Source: Pirellulaceae bacterium (GTDB lineage: Bacteria > Planctomycetota > Planctomycetia > Pirellulales > Pirellulaceae). From it: a stretch of DNA of 64,000 bases. The translations under genes and the position numbers were made by a program. Within the stretch, counting starts at the first letter, position 1; every line of letters starts with the position of its first letter. The notes below the pieces were generated by a model, which saw nothing but the letters and a program-made list of their open reading frames with translations, was not told the DNA's origin and made no database searches. Location: contig BPJU01000001.1 in the NCBI GenBank assembly GCA_026004775.1, forward strand, positions 551,958 to 615,957, given 5' to 3'. This document shows positions 1 to 9,122 of this stretch, in pieces.

Positions 1-1
1 T

Positions 2-1855
2 GCCCTGTGTGAGAAATGCCGCGAGGAGTATACATCGGGTTACGACCGTCGATACCATGCGGAAACGATTGCGTGTCCCCAGTGTGGCCCGCAGCTTGTT
101 CTCCGGGATGCCCGAGGGCAGCCGATAGCCTTCGGAAGCCAGGCGGTCGGCGCTGCCGTTGACGCCTTGCGCCGCGGTGCCATTGTGGCATTGCTGGGGG
201 TGGGCGGATACCAATTGTTGGTAGATGCCACGTCGCAACAGGCGGTCGAACGTCTGCGGGAGCGGAAACGTCGTCCCGCCAAGCCGTTAGCGGTGCTGGT
301 GGCGTCGCTCCAGGAAGCGGACGTTCTGGGAGAATTAGACGAGGCAGCCCGAAAGCTGCTTGCCGATGCGGCTGGTCCCATTGTGGTTGTCCGCAAGAAA
401 AGCAGTTGTTGCCTTGCGCCCGCCGTCACGCTGCGATTTCCTACCGTGGGGCTTCTGCTTCCTACTACCCCGCTTCACTGGTTACTGGTTACGCAATTTG
501 GAAAACCTTTGGTGTGCACGAGCGGCAACGTGGAGGGGGAACCGCTGGCATACAGTGCGTCGGCGGCAGACGTGCAGTTGGCTGATGTGGCTGATCTGCG
601 GCTGGAACACGACAGGCCCGTTTACCGGCCGATCGATGACAGCCTGGTGCAGACAGCAGCGGGTCGGACGATGGTGCTGCGCTTGGCGCGTGGCTATGCA
701 CCTTGGCCTCTGAACCTGGTGGCCGGTAAACCCGTTGTCGCTGTGGGCGGCCACCAGAAAGTCGCCGTTGCTCTGGCCAACTCCTCCCAAGCTGTTCTCG
801 GTCCTCATATTGGTGACTTGGACAGCGCCGAAACGGCCAAGCGATTCGAAGAATCATGCAATGCCTTGATGGATCTTTACGCTGTCAGACCGTCGCTGGT
901 GGTTTGTGATTTGCATCCGGACTACTATACCACGATGTGGGCAGAGCGAAGTGGTTTGCCGTTACTGCGCGTACAACATCACCATGCGCATGTCGTGGCG
1001 GCGATGATCGAACACGGGTGGTTGGATCAACCCGTGTTGGGAGTAGCCTTTGATGGCACAGGGTACGGTCTGGACGGATCGGTCTGGGGTGGAGAGTTCT
1101 TGGTAGCGACGCAGCGGGAATTCAAGCGAGTAGGGTGCTTGAGACCTTTCTTGCTGCCGGGGGGAGAAAGAGCGATTCGGGAGCCATGGCGGGTGGCTGC
1201 GTCGCTGGTGTGGCAAGCGGAGGGGCCGGAAGCGGTTGCCAGGTTGCGATTCACACAGGGCCGACCGGAGAGCGTGCTGCCGTTGCTGGGCCGGCCAAAT
1301 CTTTCACCATCGACAACCAGTGCTGGACGATTGTTCGACGGGGTGGCCGCCCTGGTTCTTGGTTGGGAAGCCTCCCAGTTCGAAGGTGAAGCTGCGATGC
1401 ACCTGGAATCGGCCTGCATGGCTGCCCTTTCTTGTCCTGGCAACGGAAATGCGGAAGATGTGGCGGCGGTCGGGGGTTTCGGCGATTGGGATGAATTGGA
1501 CTGGCAGGTGGGATATCGTTTGCCCATCGAAGATGGCGCCGTCAAACAGGTCGATTGGCGTCCTATGGTGCGCCAGATTCTGGCCGACCTTCGCAGGGGC
1601 AAACCGGTCAGCCGCATCGCACTCGATTTCCATATGGGGCTGGCTGACGCTGTGTTCCGCTTTTGCGGTCTTTACTCCCATTTGCCGGTGGTACTGTCGG
1701 GTGGGGTTTTCCAGAATCGCGTGTTGGTGGAACTTTTGTCGGCCAGGTTTGCCCGCAGTGGGCAACGATGCGGGCTGCCCGGTATCATTCCGGTAAACGA
1801 CGGGGGGCTGGCGGCCGGCCAATTGGCCGTGGCGGCTGCGCGGTTGGTCAGATGA
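2..1855 (+). CDS. hypF: Carbamoyltransferase HypF, 5'-truncated by window edge
   Basis: HypF uses carbamoyl phosphate and ATP to carbamoylate the C-terminal Cys of HypE, the first step in making the cyanide ligands of [NiFe]-hydrogenase. The frame is open from base 2, so the start lies upstream; 617 residues of a protein normally near 750 are visible, and the acylphosphatase domain and first zinc-finger half are missing. The window opens in the second zinc-finger half (CxxC, then RRYHAET and CPQCGP). A YrdC-like domain follows (about residues 50-215), then the Kae1-like domain with QHHHAH near residue 325 and FDGTGYGLDGSVWGGE after it. It is followed after 10 bases by hypC, then hypD and hypE. 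Hydrogenase structural genes and hypA/hypB are not in the window. The family call is secure. Confidence 0.96.
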   Translation, partial: ALCEKCREEYTSGYDRRYHAETIACPQCGPQLVLRDARGQPIAFGSQAVGAAVDALRRGAIVALLGVGGYQLLVDATSQQAVERLRERKRRPAKPLAVLVASLQEADVLGELDEAARKLLADAAGPIVVVRKKSSCCLAPAVTLRFPTVGLLLPTTPLHWLLVTQFGKPLVCTSGNVEGEPLAYSASAADVQLADVADLRLEHDRPVYRPIDDSLVQTAAGRTMVLRLARGYAPWPLNLVAGKPVVAVGGHQKVAVALANSSQAVLGPHIGDLDSAETAKRFEESCNALMDLYAVRPSLVVCDLHPDYYTTMWAERSGLPLLRVQHHHAHVVAAMIEHGWLDQPVLGVAFDGTGYGLDGSVWGGEFLVATQREFKRVGCLRPFLLPGGERAIREPWRVAASLVWQAEGPEAVARLRFTQGRPESVLPLLGRPNLSPSTTSAGRLFDGVAALVLGWEASQFEGEAAMHLESACMAALSCPGNGNAEDVAAVGGFGDWDELDWQVGYRLPIEDGAVKQVDWRPMVRQILADLRRGKPVSRIALDFHMGLADAVFRFCGLYSHLPVVLSGGVFQNRVLVELLSARFARSGQRCGLPGIIPVNDGGLAAGQLAVAAARLVR

Positions 1856-1865
1856 GGGTAACGTG

Positions 1866-2138
1866 ATGTGCCTGGGAATTCCCGGAAAGGTAGTGCGGTG
1901 GCTTTGCCGCGAAGGTGTGGCGGCCGCGGCCGAGATTGAATTCGAATCGGTGCGTCGGGTTTGCCACATGGCGTGCGTTCCGGAAGCGGAAGAAGGCGAC
2001 TACGTGATTGTCCATGCCGGCATCGCCATCAGTCGCATCGATCCGCAGGAGGTGGTTCGGTTCCAGGAAGAACTAGCGAACAGTAAGCTACACGACGAAT
2101 GGCCGCTGACCGAGACGGCCGGGGGGGAATTGCCGTGA
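1866..2138 (+). CDS. hypC: Hydrogenase maturation chaperone HypC
   Basis: HypC is a small chaperone that binds HypD and the hydrogenase large-subunit precursor and carries the Fe(CN)2CO unit. The 90-residue product starts MCLGIPGKV; Cys2 is the essential ligand exposed after Met removal. A GTG one codon upstream (1863) would push that Cys to position 3, so ATG 1866 is preferred. The gene sits between hypF and hypD with gaps of 10 and 12 bases, consistent with one transcript. Length and N-terminal motif are typical of HypC/HybG. Confidence 0.95.
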   Translation: MCLGIPGKVVRWLCREGVAAAAEIEFESVRRVCHMACVPEAEEGDYVIVHAGIAISRIDPQEVVRFQEELANSKLHDEWPLTETAGGELP

Positions 2139-2150
2139 GGATATGGGGCC

Positions 2151-3359
2151 GTGAGGTACTTGGATGAGTTTCGCGACCCGGTGTTAGCCAAGCGGCTGGT
2201 CGCACAGATCCGGCGCTCGGCCCGTCGATCGTGGACCATCATGGAAGTATGCGGTGGTCAAACGCATGGCTTGTTACGGTACGCGATCGATGTGGAGCTG
2301 GAGGGCGTCGTACATCTTGTTCATGGTCCGGGATGTCCCGTGTGTGTGACGCCGCTGGAAAGTATCGACTTTGCCCAGCGTTTGGCCCTCCAACCCGGAG
2401 TTTTGGTTACCAGCTTCGGCGATATGCTGCGCGTGCCGGGGCCTCATGGCTCGCTGCTGGAGCTAAAGGCACGTGGGGCCAACGTGCGCGTTGTGTATTC
2501 ACCCTTGGATGCGGTCGACTTGGCGCGGCGGTACCCGGATTACCAAATAGTATTCTTTGCAGTTGGTTTCGAAACCACAGCTCCAGCCACGGCACTGGCG
2601 GTGCTTCAAGCTGCTTCGGAGAATCTCACGAATTTCTCGCTTCTGGTTGCTCATGTACGCGTGCAGCCCGCCATGGAGGCATTGGCTTCGATGCCCGACT
2701 CGCGCGTGCAGGGCTTCTTGGCAGCCGGCCACGTGTGTACGATAACCGGTTATGCCTCATACGAAGCGTTTGTGGAACGATACCAACTACCGGTGGTGGT
2801 GACCGGTTTTGAGCCTTTGGACTTGTTACACGGTATTTGGGCTTGCGTCCGTCAGTTGGAAGTTGGTTCAGCACAAGTCGAAAACTGCTATCGGCGGAGC
2901 GTGCGGCGAGAGGGGAACTTACGGGCCCAGCAGTTGGTCGGGCAGGTGTATCAGATTTGTGATCGGCCGTGGCGGGGGTGGGGGATAATACCGGGAGGAG
3001 GTCTGCAACTGAGACCCGAGTGGCGGGAGTTCGACGCCGAGGTGCGGTTCGCTTCGCTGCTGGAAAGTGTGGTGAATGAACCGTCGGAATGTCGCAGCGC
3101 TGATGTATTAGCCGGTCGTATCAAACCGACCGAGTGTCCGGCGTTTGCTGTTCGTTGTACGCCGGATCGACCGCTCGGGGCACCCATGGTCTCCTCCGAA
3201 GGCGCGTGTGCCGCCTACTTTCGCTACCGCACGGCGTGCACTTGGTGTGACTCTTTACGGGACTCGGCGGTGGCGGACGATCGCCTCAGGACAACAGCTC
3301 AACGGGTGCGGGAGGATACAGCAGCGGCTTCGGTGAGACGGGGCTACCATGAGCGGTGA
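2151..3359 (+). CDS. hypD: Hydrogenase maturation Fe-S protein HypD
   Basis: HypD is the [4Fe-4S] scaffold on which, with HypC, the Fe(CN)2CO group of [NiFe]-hydrogenase is assembled. The 402-residue protein has the family motifs in order: CGGQTH (near residue 28), GPGCPVCVTP (near 60), GFETTAPATA (near 145), and a cysteine-rich C-terminus (CPAF..., GACAAYF, CTWC) expected to hold the cluster. The start is GTG at 2151. Its 3' end overlaps hypE by 11 bases, which suggests translational coupling. The C-terminal tail after the last Cys pair is slightly longer than in many homologues. Confidence 0.95.
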   Translation: MRYLDEFRDPVLAKRLVAQIRRSARRSWTIMEVCGGQTHGLLRYAIDVELEGVVHLVHGPGCPVCVTPLESIDFAQRLALQPGVLVTSFGDMLRVPGPHGSLLELKARGANVRVVYSPLDAVDLARRYPDYQIVFFAVGFETTAPATALAVLQAASENLTNFSLLVAHVRVQPAMEALASMPDSRVQGFLAAGHVCTITGYASYEAFVERYQLPVVVTGFEPLDLLHGIWACVRQLEVGSAQVENCYRRSVRREGNLRAQQLVGQVYQICDRPWRGWGIIPGGGLQLRPEWREFDAEVRFASLLESVVNEPSECRSADVLAGRIKPTECPAFAVRCTPDRPLGAPMVSSEGACAAYFRYRTACTWCDSLRDSAVADDRLRTTAQRVREDTAAASVRRGYHER

Positions 3360-4386
3360 GGTGTTTTCGGACGACGAAGAACGCATTCTGTTGGCTCACG
3401 GGGAGGGAGGCCGCTTGATGCGCCGCCTGATCCGGCAGAGGATCGTGGCGGCATTGGATCACGGTGGTGTTCTGGGCCAACTGGAGGATGCTGCGCGACT
3501 TCCGCACTTTTCGGGGCGGCTGGCGGTGACTACCGACAGTTTCGTCGTAACACCGCTTTTTTTCCCCGGTGGCGATATCGGTAAGCTCGCCGTGCACGGC
3601 ACCGTAAACGACTTGGCGGTGAGCGGAGCACGTGCCCGATACTTGACGCTCGGATTTATCCTGGAAGAGGGACTTGCATTGAGCGTATTGGATCGAGTTC
3701 TCGCCAGCATCGCGGAGGCTGCTCGTGACACCGAAACACAAATTGTAGCCGGTGACACAAAGGTTGTGCCTCGCGGCGCCGCCGACGGCCTGTTTGTCAC
3801 AATGACTGGGATCGGGGAGTTGATCGAGCCGATGTTGTCCGGGCCGGCAGCTTTGCAGCCCGGTGACCAACTGCTCGTCTCCGGACCGATCGGTCGTCAT
3901 GGGGTTGCCGTGTTGTGTGCTCGCGAACAGCTCGAATTCCAACCGGCCCCCGCGAGTGACTCGGCTCCCCTGGCGACTGTGTGCCACCAGTTACAACGGA
4001 GTTTAGGGGCAAACTTGCGGGCGATGCGCGATGCGACTCGCGGCGGATTGGCTGCCGTATGCCATGAATGGGCAGAAGCGTGTGGCAAGTCGCTGGTGCT
4101 CTTCGAGGATGCAATTCCGGTTTCGTCCGATGTCCGCGGCGTGTGCGAGTTGCTCGGATTGGATCCGGTCCATATCGCCAATGAAGGCACGATGCTGCTC
4201 GGTGTCGCTGCTGATGCCGTGGATGAAGCATTGGCCGTGATGCATGCGTTTCCGCAAACGGCACAGGCATGTCATATCGGGCAGGTGTCGGAGCGCGACC
4301 GGTTGCCGGTAATGGTCCGCACACGCATGGGACGTACGCGACCGTTGGATGACCCTCTCGGTTCACCTTTGCCGCGTATCTGCTAA
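3349..4386 (+). CDS. hypE: Hydrogenase maturation protein HypE
   Basis: HypE receives a carbamoyl group from HypF on its C-terminal Cys and dehydrates it with ATP to a thiocyanate, the cyanide donor for the HypCD complex. The 345-residue product has the PurM/AIRS-type ATP-binding features (HGEGGRLM near the N-terminus, VTTDSF, HGTVNDLAVSGA, AGDTKVV) and ends exactly in the diagnostic PRIC with Cys as last residue. ATG 3349 lies inside the end of hypD. It closes the hyp cluster; a hairpin follows at 4393-4416. Confidence 0.96.
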   Translation: MSGEVFSDDEERILLAHGEGGRLMRRLIRQRIVAALDHGGVLGQLEDAARLPHFSGRLAVTTDSFVVTPLFFPGGDIGKLAVHGTVNDLAVSGARARYLTLGFILEEGLALSVLDRVLASIAEAARDTETQIVAGDTKVVPRGAADGLFVTMTGIGELIEPMLSGPAALQPGDQLLVSGPIGRHGVAVLCAREQLEFQPAPASDSAPLATVCHQLQRSLGANLRAMRDATRGGLAAVCHEWAEACGKSLVLFEDAIPVSSDVRGVCELLGLDPVHIANEGTMLLGVAADAVDEALAVMHAFPQTAQACHIGQVSERDRLPVMVRTRMGRTRPLDDPLGSPLPRIC

Positions 4387-4392
4387 AGTTCC

Positions 4393-4416
4393 ACGAAGAG
4401 GGTTTTTCCTCTTCGT
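4393..4416 (+). terminator. Hairpin after hypE
   Basis: A perfect 9-bp stem (ACGAAGAGG / CCTCTTCGT) with a 6-base T-rich loop begins seven bases after the hypE stop. No T-run follows the stem, so it is not a canonical intrinsic terminator; it may end or stabilise the hyp transcript. Confidence 0.5.
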
Positions 4417-4567
4417 TGCACCGCGATGCTGCGACTGGCTGGCCGGGAGCACGACCGTTTGCGTCGACCACGCGGTTTCATTATGCTGGTTCTGGAAGCG
4501 AAATGATGGGCGTGAGCGACTGCTCGCGGCCGAAGTCCACCATCCGTCCGTACACGGAGCACGACGA

Positions 4568-5938
4568 ATGAATCGCACCAGCCAATCCGATGTTGGGGGA
4601 ACCTCCCGCCGCAACTTCTTGAAGGGCAGCACGGCTGCCGCTGTACTGGCAGCTTCGTCCGCAGCCAAGGTCCATGCAGCCGAACAGAACACCATCCAAG
4701 TAGCACTGATCGGCTGTGGCGGCCGGGGAACCGGAGCGGCCGCCAATGCGCTGTCGGTCCAGAACGGACCCATCAAACTCGTGGCCATGGCCGATGTGTT
4801 CGAACACCGCTTGCGCAGTAGTTATGAGAACCTCAAGAAAGGTTTTGCCAATCAGGTGGACGTTCCGCCCGAAAGGCAGTTCGTCAGTTTCGACGGCTAC
4901 AAGATGGCGATGGATTGTTTGAACCCCGGAGATGTCGCCATCCTGGCCACCCCTCCAGCGTTCCGCTGGGTGCATTTTACGTATGCCCTGGCCAAGGGGA
5001 TTAATGTGTTCATGGAAAAGCCGGTAACTGTCGACGGTCCCACCAGCCGGCGGATGTTTGAACTGGCTAAACAGTCCGAACAAAAGAATCTGAAAGTAGG
5101 TGTGGGCCTGATGTGCCGGCATTGCCAAGCGCGGCACGAGCTGTTGGAGAGGATCCGCGACGGCCAGATCGGGGATATTATCTTGATGCGAGCCTATCGT
5201 ATGGCCGGTCCGACCGGGTCCGCGGCTACCGGGCCCAAGCCGCCGGAAATGAGCGAACTTCTCTATCAGATTGCACGGTTCCACGCCTTCTTGTGGGCAA
5301 GTGGTGGTGCGGTGAGCGACTTCTTGATCCACAACATCGATGAATGTTGCTGGATGAAAGGCGATTGGCCGGTGGAGGCTATTGCCGGAGGAGGTCGCCA
5401 TTACCGCGGCAATAACGTAGACCAGAACTTCGATTTCTACCACATCGAATATACGTTTCGGGACGGCACGAAACTTCTGATGGATGGCCGAACCATGCCC
5501 GGATGTTATCAGGAGTTCGCCAGCTATGCTCATGGGAGTAAAGGTTTGGCGGTGATCTCCACGGCTGGGCACACACCGGCCAAGTGTCGTATTTATCAGG
5601 GCCATCGCTTGACCCGTCAGGACATGACCTGGAGCTTCCCGCCGCCGGAACCAAATCCTTACCAGTTGGAGTGGGATCACCTGATTGCGGCTATTCGCGA
5701 AGATCGCCCCTACAATGAGCTGGAGCGGGGTGTTCAGGCGAGCCTGGTAACGTCCATGGGCCGCATGGCCGCTCATACGGGCCAGCGAGTCACCTATGAA
5801 GACATGCTGAATTGCCCGCACGAGTTTGCACCGGACGTAGACAAGTTGACGTTCGAGTCTCCGGCACCTCTTCAGGCTGACGCCGATGGGAAATACCCGG
5901 TGCCGATGCCGGGTCTGATTACGGATCGGGAGTATTGA
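4568..5938 (+). CDS. Tat-exported Gfo/Idh/MocA family oxidoreductase
   Basis: NAD(P)-dependent sugar or inositol dehydrogenase-like protein, 456 residues. A Tat signal with SRRNFLK is followed by an alanine-rich hydrophobic stretch ending near AKVHAAEQ. The Rossmann motif is ALIGCGGRGTG, and the family EKPV motif is present (near residue 155). The open frame extends upstream into hypE, but ATG 4568 puts the Tat motif close to the N-terminus and has GGAG about 8 bases upstream. Exported Gfo/Idh/MocA proteins are greatly expanded in planctomycetes; the substrate cannot be told. The C-terminal part (HIEYTFRDGTKL...) is the usual beta-sheet domain. It appears to be a single-gene unit. Confidence 0.88.
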   Translation: MNRTSQSDVGGTSRRNFLKGSTAAAVLAASSAAKVHAAEQNTIQVALIGCGGRGTGAAANALSVQNGPIKLVAMADVFEHRLRSSYENLKKGFANQVDVPPERQFVSFDGYKMAMDCLNPGDVAILATPPAFRWVHFTYALAKGINVFMEKPVTVDGPTSRRMFELAKQSEQKNLKVGVGLMCRHCQARHELLERIRDGQIGDIILMRAYRMAGPTGSAATGPKPPEMSELLYQIARFHAFLWASGGAVSDFLIHNIDECCWMKGDWPVEAIAGGGRHYRGNNVDQNFDFYHIEYTFRDGTKLLMDGRTMPGCYQEFASYAHGSKGLAVISTAGHTPAKCRIYQGHRLTRQDMTWSFPPPEPNPYQLEWDHLIAAIREDRPYNELERGVQASLVTSMGRMAAHTGQRVTYEDMLNCPHEFAPDVDKLTFESPAPLQADADGKYPVPMPGLITDREY

Positions 5939-5948
5939 TAGGAGCGGG

Positions 5949-6060
5949 TGGCACGGCCGTCTCGGCCGTGTGGGTCACCCAAGATGCGGGTTAACAGCGG
6001 TGCATAGCGCGTGCTGCGCAGCCCAAACTTCCTTCTGATGTGATGCTGCGCAGCCCAGTC
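5949..6060. repeat. Dispersed hairpin repeat E, copy 1
   Basis: About 110 bases with a strong hairpin at its start (CACGGCCG-TCT-CGGCCGTG), then GTGGGTCACCCAAG and GCTGCGCAGCCCA blocks. The same order recurs at 10423-10545, next to the other end of the dxr-rseP-HAD operon. It resembles a REP-type intergenic repeat. No coding capacity is seen. Confidence 0.7.
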
Positions 6061-6133
6061 ACTTCCTTCGTGATGTGAACCTCAACTCCCCAGAAGCGAG
6101 GACGCCCGTGCCACGCTCTATCTGCCACATTTA

Positions 6134-6201
6134 GAGCCTATCCGAAATCCGGTTCGAGGGCTTATCGATAAGCGGACCAAGGGCGGTTTTCGGATAGGCA
6201 G
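6134..6201. mobile_element. 68-bp IS5-like MITE, copy 1
   Basis: A 68-bp element with inverted ends GAGCCTATCCGAAA / TTTTCGGATAGGCAG and a central TTATCGATAA palindrome, flanked on both sides by TTA. The right-hand TTA (6202-6204) is the TAA stop of the minus-strand HAD gene, so the element inserted into the stop codon and the target duplication preserved it. A second copy sits in merR at 22429-22496. A 3-bp TNA duplication and GAGCC ends fit IS5-family (IS1031-group) elements; no transposase is encoded. Confidence 0.8.
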
Positions 6202-6957
6202 TTAAAATCCCTCAACGTCCCCCGTCAGCACCTGGCTCTGTCGGTCCCACCACAAACTGAGCCAACCTCGGGATCGAGGTACCAGCACATCGCTCTTCCG
6301 GTCATCGCCAATCAGTGCCAACCGCGGACCAGACCGGCCGGTGCGTTTTTCGATCTCACGATAAAAATTCGGATGAGGTTTGGGATAGCCAAGGGCGGCG
6401 GAAGTGAATACGTAATCCGCCGTATTAAGTGGCGGCAGTTTTTGGCTCAGTTCCACAAGACGCTGGTCATAATTGGAGGCCAGACCGACCCGGATGCCCA
6501 TCGCTTGCAGCTTGTCCCATAAGCTAGCCAAGACGCCGCTGAGCCGCCAATTGTCAGGATCAGCGAAATACCGCCACAGCTCGTGGAACAGCCCATCGGC
6601 GTTCGAACCGATCACGTCGTCGACCGTGTAGAGCACAATCCGCCGCCATCGTGCGCGCTCGATTGTCTCGCTGGTGGCTACGAACGTCTCCGCCGGCAAG
6701 GGGCACGGTCCAAAGAGCTGGGGTTTTCTCCCGCGTAATTCGTAGCGCTTGAGTGCCACGGGCCAACGCTGCGCAATTTCCTCCACGCATCGGCGACTCC
6801 CCCAGCGCCGGGCTACTTCAGCATATATCTCCGGTATGCTCCGCACCGGCTCCAGAAGTGTCCCTACGGCGTCGAACAACACCACTTCTGCACCGGACAG
6901 GTAGGTGAGTGGTTGCACGAGTTTTTCGTGGTGAGTTGCACAGCCCGAGTCAAGCAT
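6202..6957 (-). CDS. HAD-superfamily hydrolase
   Basis: 251-residue haloacid-dehalogenase-type hydrolase, probably a phosphatase. Motif I is LFDAVGTLL: the nucleophile Asp is present but the usual second Asp is Val, as in HDHD3-like subfamilies. Motif II lies in GLASNYDQRL, motif III in YPKPHPNFY and motif IV in LIGDDRKSD. The open frame extends upstream into rseP, but ATG 6957 overlaps the rseP stop as TGATG, indicating translational coupling, so it is taken as the start. It is third in the dxr-rseP-HAD operon. Its stop codon is the target duplication of a 68-bp MITE. The substrate is unknown. Confidence 0.85.
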   Translation of the reverse strand: MLDSGCATHHEKLVQPLTYLSGAEVVLFDAVGTLLEPVRSIPEIYAEVARRWGSRRCVEEIAQRWPVALKRYELRGRKPQLFGPCPLPAETFVATSETIERARWRRIVLYTVDDVIGSNADGLFHELWRYFADPDNWRLSGVLASLWDKLQAMGIRVGLASNYDQRLVELSQKLPPLNTADYVFTSAALGYPKPHPNFYREIEKRTGRSGPRLALIGDDRKSDVLVPRSRGWLSLWWDRQSQVLTGDVEGF

Positions 6958-9122
6958 CAGAACCACCGGAAAAGCCACCGCACGTCGTTCGTGGAAACGT
7001 AGACGAGTAATGCCAGCAGGCATGCGAATCCCAGTAAACTGAGAATGCCTTGCCACTTTTCAGGTACCGGCCGGCGCAACACCGCTTCAGCCACCAGAAA
7101 CATCATGTGTCCGCCGTCCAAAACCGGAATGGGTAGGGCGTTGAGCAGTGCCAGGTTGGCGCTCAACAGGGTCAAAAACATCAACAGAGCCGGCCATCCT
7201 TTGGCTGCTTCCTGACCAGCAAACGCCGCAATACGTACGGGACCTGCCAGGTTATCCATGGCTAATCGTCCTTGGACCAGCAACCGCAGCACCGCGGCCA
7301 CTTCTCCCAATCGTTCCCACGTTTCGCGCCAGCCGAGTTGAGCCGCTTCCCACCACGAACCGGCCCGGTGCAACCGTTCAAAAGCCTTCAGTACCAGTCC
7401 TCGGTCGACGGCGTAGACACCCGGTAAGTCCCTCACGGGCAGCACGACGGTTACCAACTTGCCATTGCTGTTTTCGGCGGTGACTTGTAGATGGATATCC
7501 GGTGGCAATTGCTGGATCATGCCGTGTACGTAGACCCAATTGAGTTCATCGCTCAACGTGATCTGCGTGTCATATTCCGCCGCCAGCCATTCCAGAGCTC
7601 GTTGATGAGCCTCCGGGCTGGCTGCAACCGGCCGAACCGCTTGCACGCGACTACCCACATCCAGTCCCGCCTCGATCGCCTTCGGATCAGTGACACTGGA
7701 AACTGTGGGTAGCACTTCGAAAGCCACTCCCCATTGGTTCACGGCCACTCGCCCACCTTCCGTATAAATTGGGATGGTAACCTTGCTGGTATCCGGGCGG
7801 ATGACCAGGTCGATTTCGTCGGACGAGTGGGACTCGGACGCGTCCGGGGATGAACTGACTTCGCCATCGGAGTTCTTCGGGCGCAGAACGCGAAGTCGGA
7901 CCGGCGCGGACAGATTTTCGAACCGCTCGGCCAGTGTCATGGGATCACCCACGGGCTGGCCGTTTATGGAACGGACCAGATCACCCGGCTGTAAACCAGC
8001 TCGGGCCGCGGGCGAATCGGCTTGCACAGCCGCAACTGCCCCGAGCGTCATCTGAAGCCCCACGCCACGCATCGGCTGCGGGGGCAAACGCACCGGCAGT
8101 CGCTCAACTCCGTTCGTAGTCGAGCGCTCGACCAGCAACTCCACCTCGCGATCTCGATGCGTCGCCAGGTATTGGAGCAGTTCATAAGCGGGCAGTTCTC
8201 CGCGAGAGTTAGCACTTTTTTCGGAGAACATTTGTCCGTCCACACCCACGATGCGATCTCCGGGTTCCAGAGGAGGCGTGGCTCGGCCGGCAGCCAGATA
8301 GTCCAATGTTGGCCGACTGCGCGCCAGTGTGGTGGCGTGGGTTGAGCTGATGCCGAGAGTGGCCAGTCTACCTCGTTCGCCGCGCATCCGAGGAACGATG
8401 GAATACCATTTTTCGTGACCATCTCGGTGTCGTACTAACACGTCGATTGGTTCGCGGCCGTTACTGCTTATACCGCGTAAAAAGACCTGGTAACGTAGAT
8501 CCTTATCAAAACGCAAATGCGGGTTGGGCCTGCCTTCTTTTCCGACTTGAAGAATCGTGTCACCGGGCTGCCAACCAGCCACCCACCCGGGATCGCCCGG
8601 CAAGGTGTTTCCGATCTCTGACGGAAGGTACCAAATCCCCAAACGGTAAGCCCAGGCTGCAAAGAGCACGGCAAAGACCAGGTTCATCAGGATGCCGGCT
8701 GAAATGATGAGCATCCTGGCAGGAACACTCTTGGCCGGATAGCTGCGCGGGTCGAGTGCCAGTTGCACCGTGCCATCCGGCCCTACGGTTTCGACTCGCG
8801 TGCGCTGTGCCTCCTGCTCGGCTCGCGTGGGATTGTCGTCTTGACCGAGCATTTTGACGTAGCCGCCCAGAGGGATGATCCCGATGCCGTATTCGGTCTC
8901 GCCCCACTGAAACCGGGCAATGCGGCTGGGCATTGGGATACCAAATAGCGACCAGCGCGGAAGGTCAAAACCGACATAAAATCGTTCGCACTTGACCCCC
9001 ACAGCCTTGGCAGCGAGAAAGTGTCCCAGCTCGTGAACGAAAATGACCAGACCGATCCCGATGACCACTTTGGCAATCGTGGCTAATAGGGCAAGGTTCA
9101 CCCAGTCAGCGAAAATCAACAT
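6957..9122 (-). CDS. rseP: Site-2 intramembrane metalloprotease RseP
   Basis: Zinc protease of the RseP/S2P family that cleaves membrane segments of regulatory proteins such as anti-sigma factors. The 721-residue protein has HELGH in the first membrane helix (VHELGHFLAAK), two PDZ-like regions (one around GLQPGDLVRSINGQ), and the C-terminal NALPIPVLDGGH motif followed by a final membrane segment. It is longer than E. coli RseP (450) because of an expanded periplasmic region between the helices, common in planctomycetes. ATG 9122 overlaps the end of dxr by 7 bases; an earlier in-frame start would lie deeper in dxr. dxr-rseP linkage is widespread in bacteria. Confidence 0.93.
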   Translation of the reverse strand: MLIFADWVNLALLATIAKVVIGIGLVIFVHELGHFLAAKAVGVKCERFYVGFDLPRWSLFGIPMPSRIARFQWGETEYGIGIIPLGGYVKMLGQDDNPTRAEQEAQRTRVETVGPDGTVQLALDPRSYPAKSVPARMLIISAGILMNLVFAVLFAAWAYRLGIWYLPSEIGNTLPGDPGWVAGWQPGDTILQVGKEGRPNPHLRFDKDLRYQVFLRGISSNGREPIDVLVRHRDGHEKWYSIVPRMRGERGRLATLGISSTHATTLARSRPTLDYLAAGRATPPLEPGDRIVGVDGQMFSEKSANSRGELPAYELLQYLATHRDREVELLVERSTTNGVERLPVRLPPQPMRGVGLQMTLGAVAAVQADSPAARAGLQPGDLVRSINGQPVGDPMTLAERFENLSAPVRLRVLRPKNSDGEVSSSPDASESHSSDEIDLVIRPDTSKVTIPIYTEGGRVAVNQWGVAFEVLPTVSSVTDPKAIEAGLDVGSRVQAVRPVAASPEAHQRALEWLAAEYDTQITLSDELNWVYVHGMIQQLPPDIHLQVTAENSNGKLVTVVLPVRDLPGVYAVDRGLVLKAFERLHRAGSWWEAAQLGWRETWERLGEVAAVLRLLVQGRLAMDNLAGPVRIAAFAGQEAAKGWPALLMFLTLLSANLALLNALPIPVLDGGHMMFLVAEAVLRRPVPEKWQGILSLLGFACLLALLVYVSTNDVRWLFRWF

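Noticed and set aside
4481..5821. 446-residue minus-strand frame
   Set aside because: Antisense to the Gfo/Idh/MocA gene; no motifs, and the plus-strand protein is clearly real.
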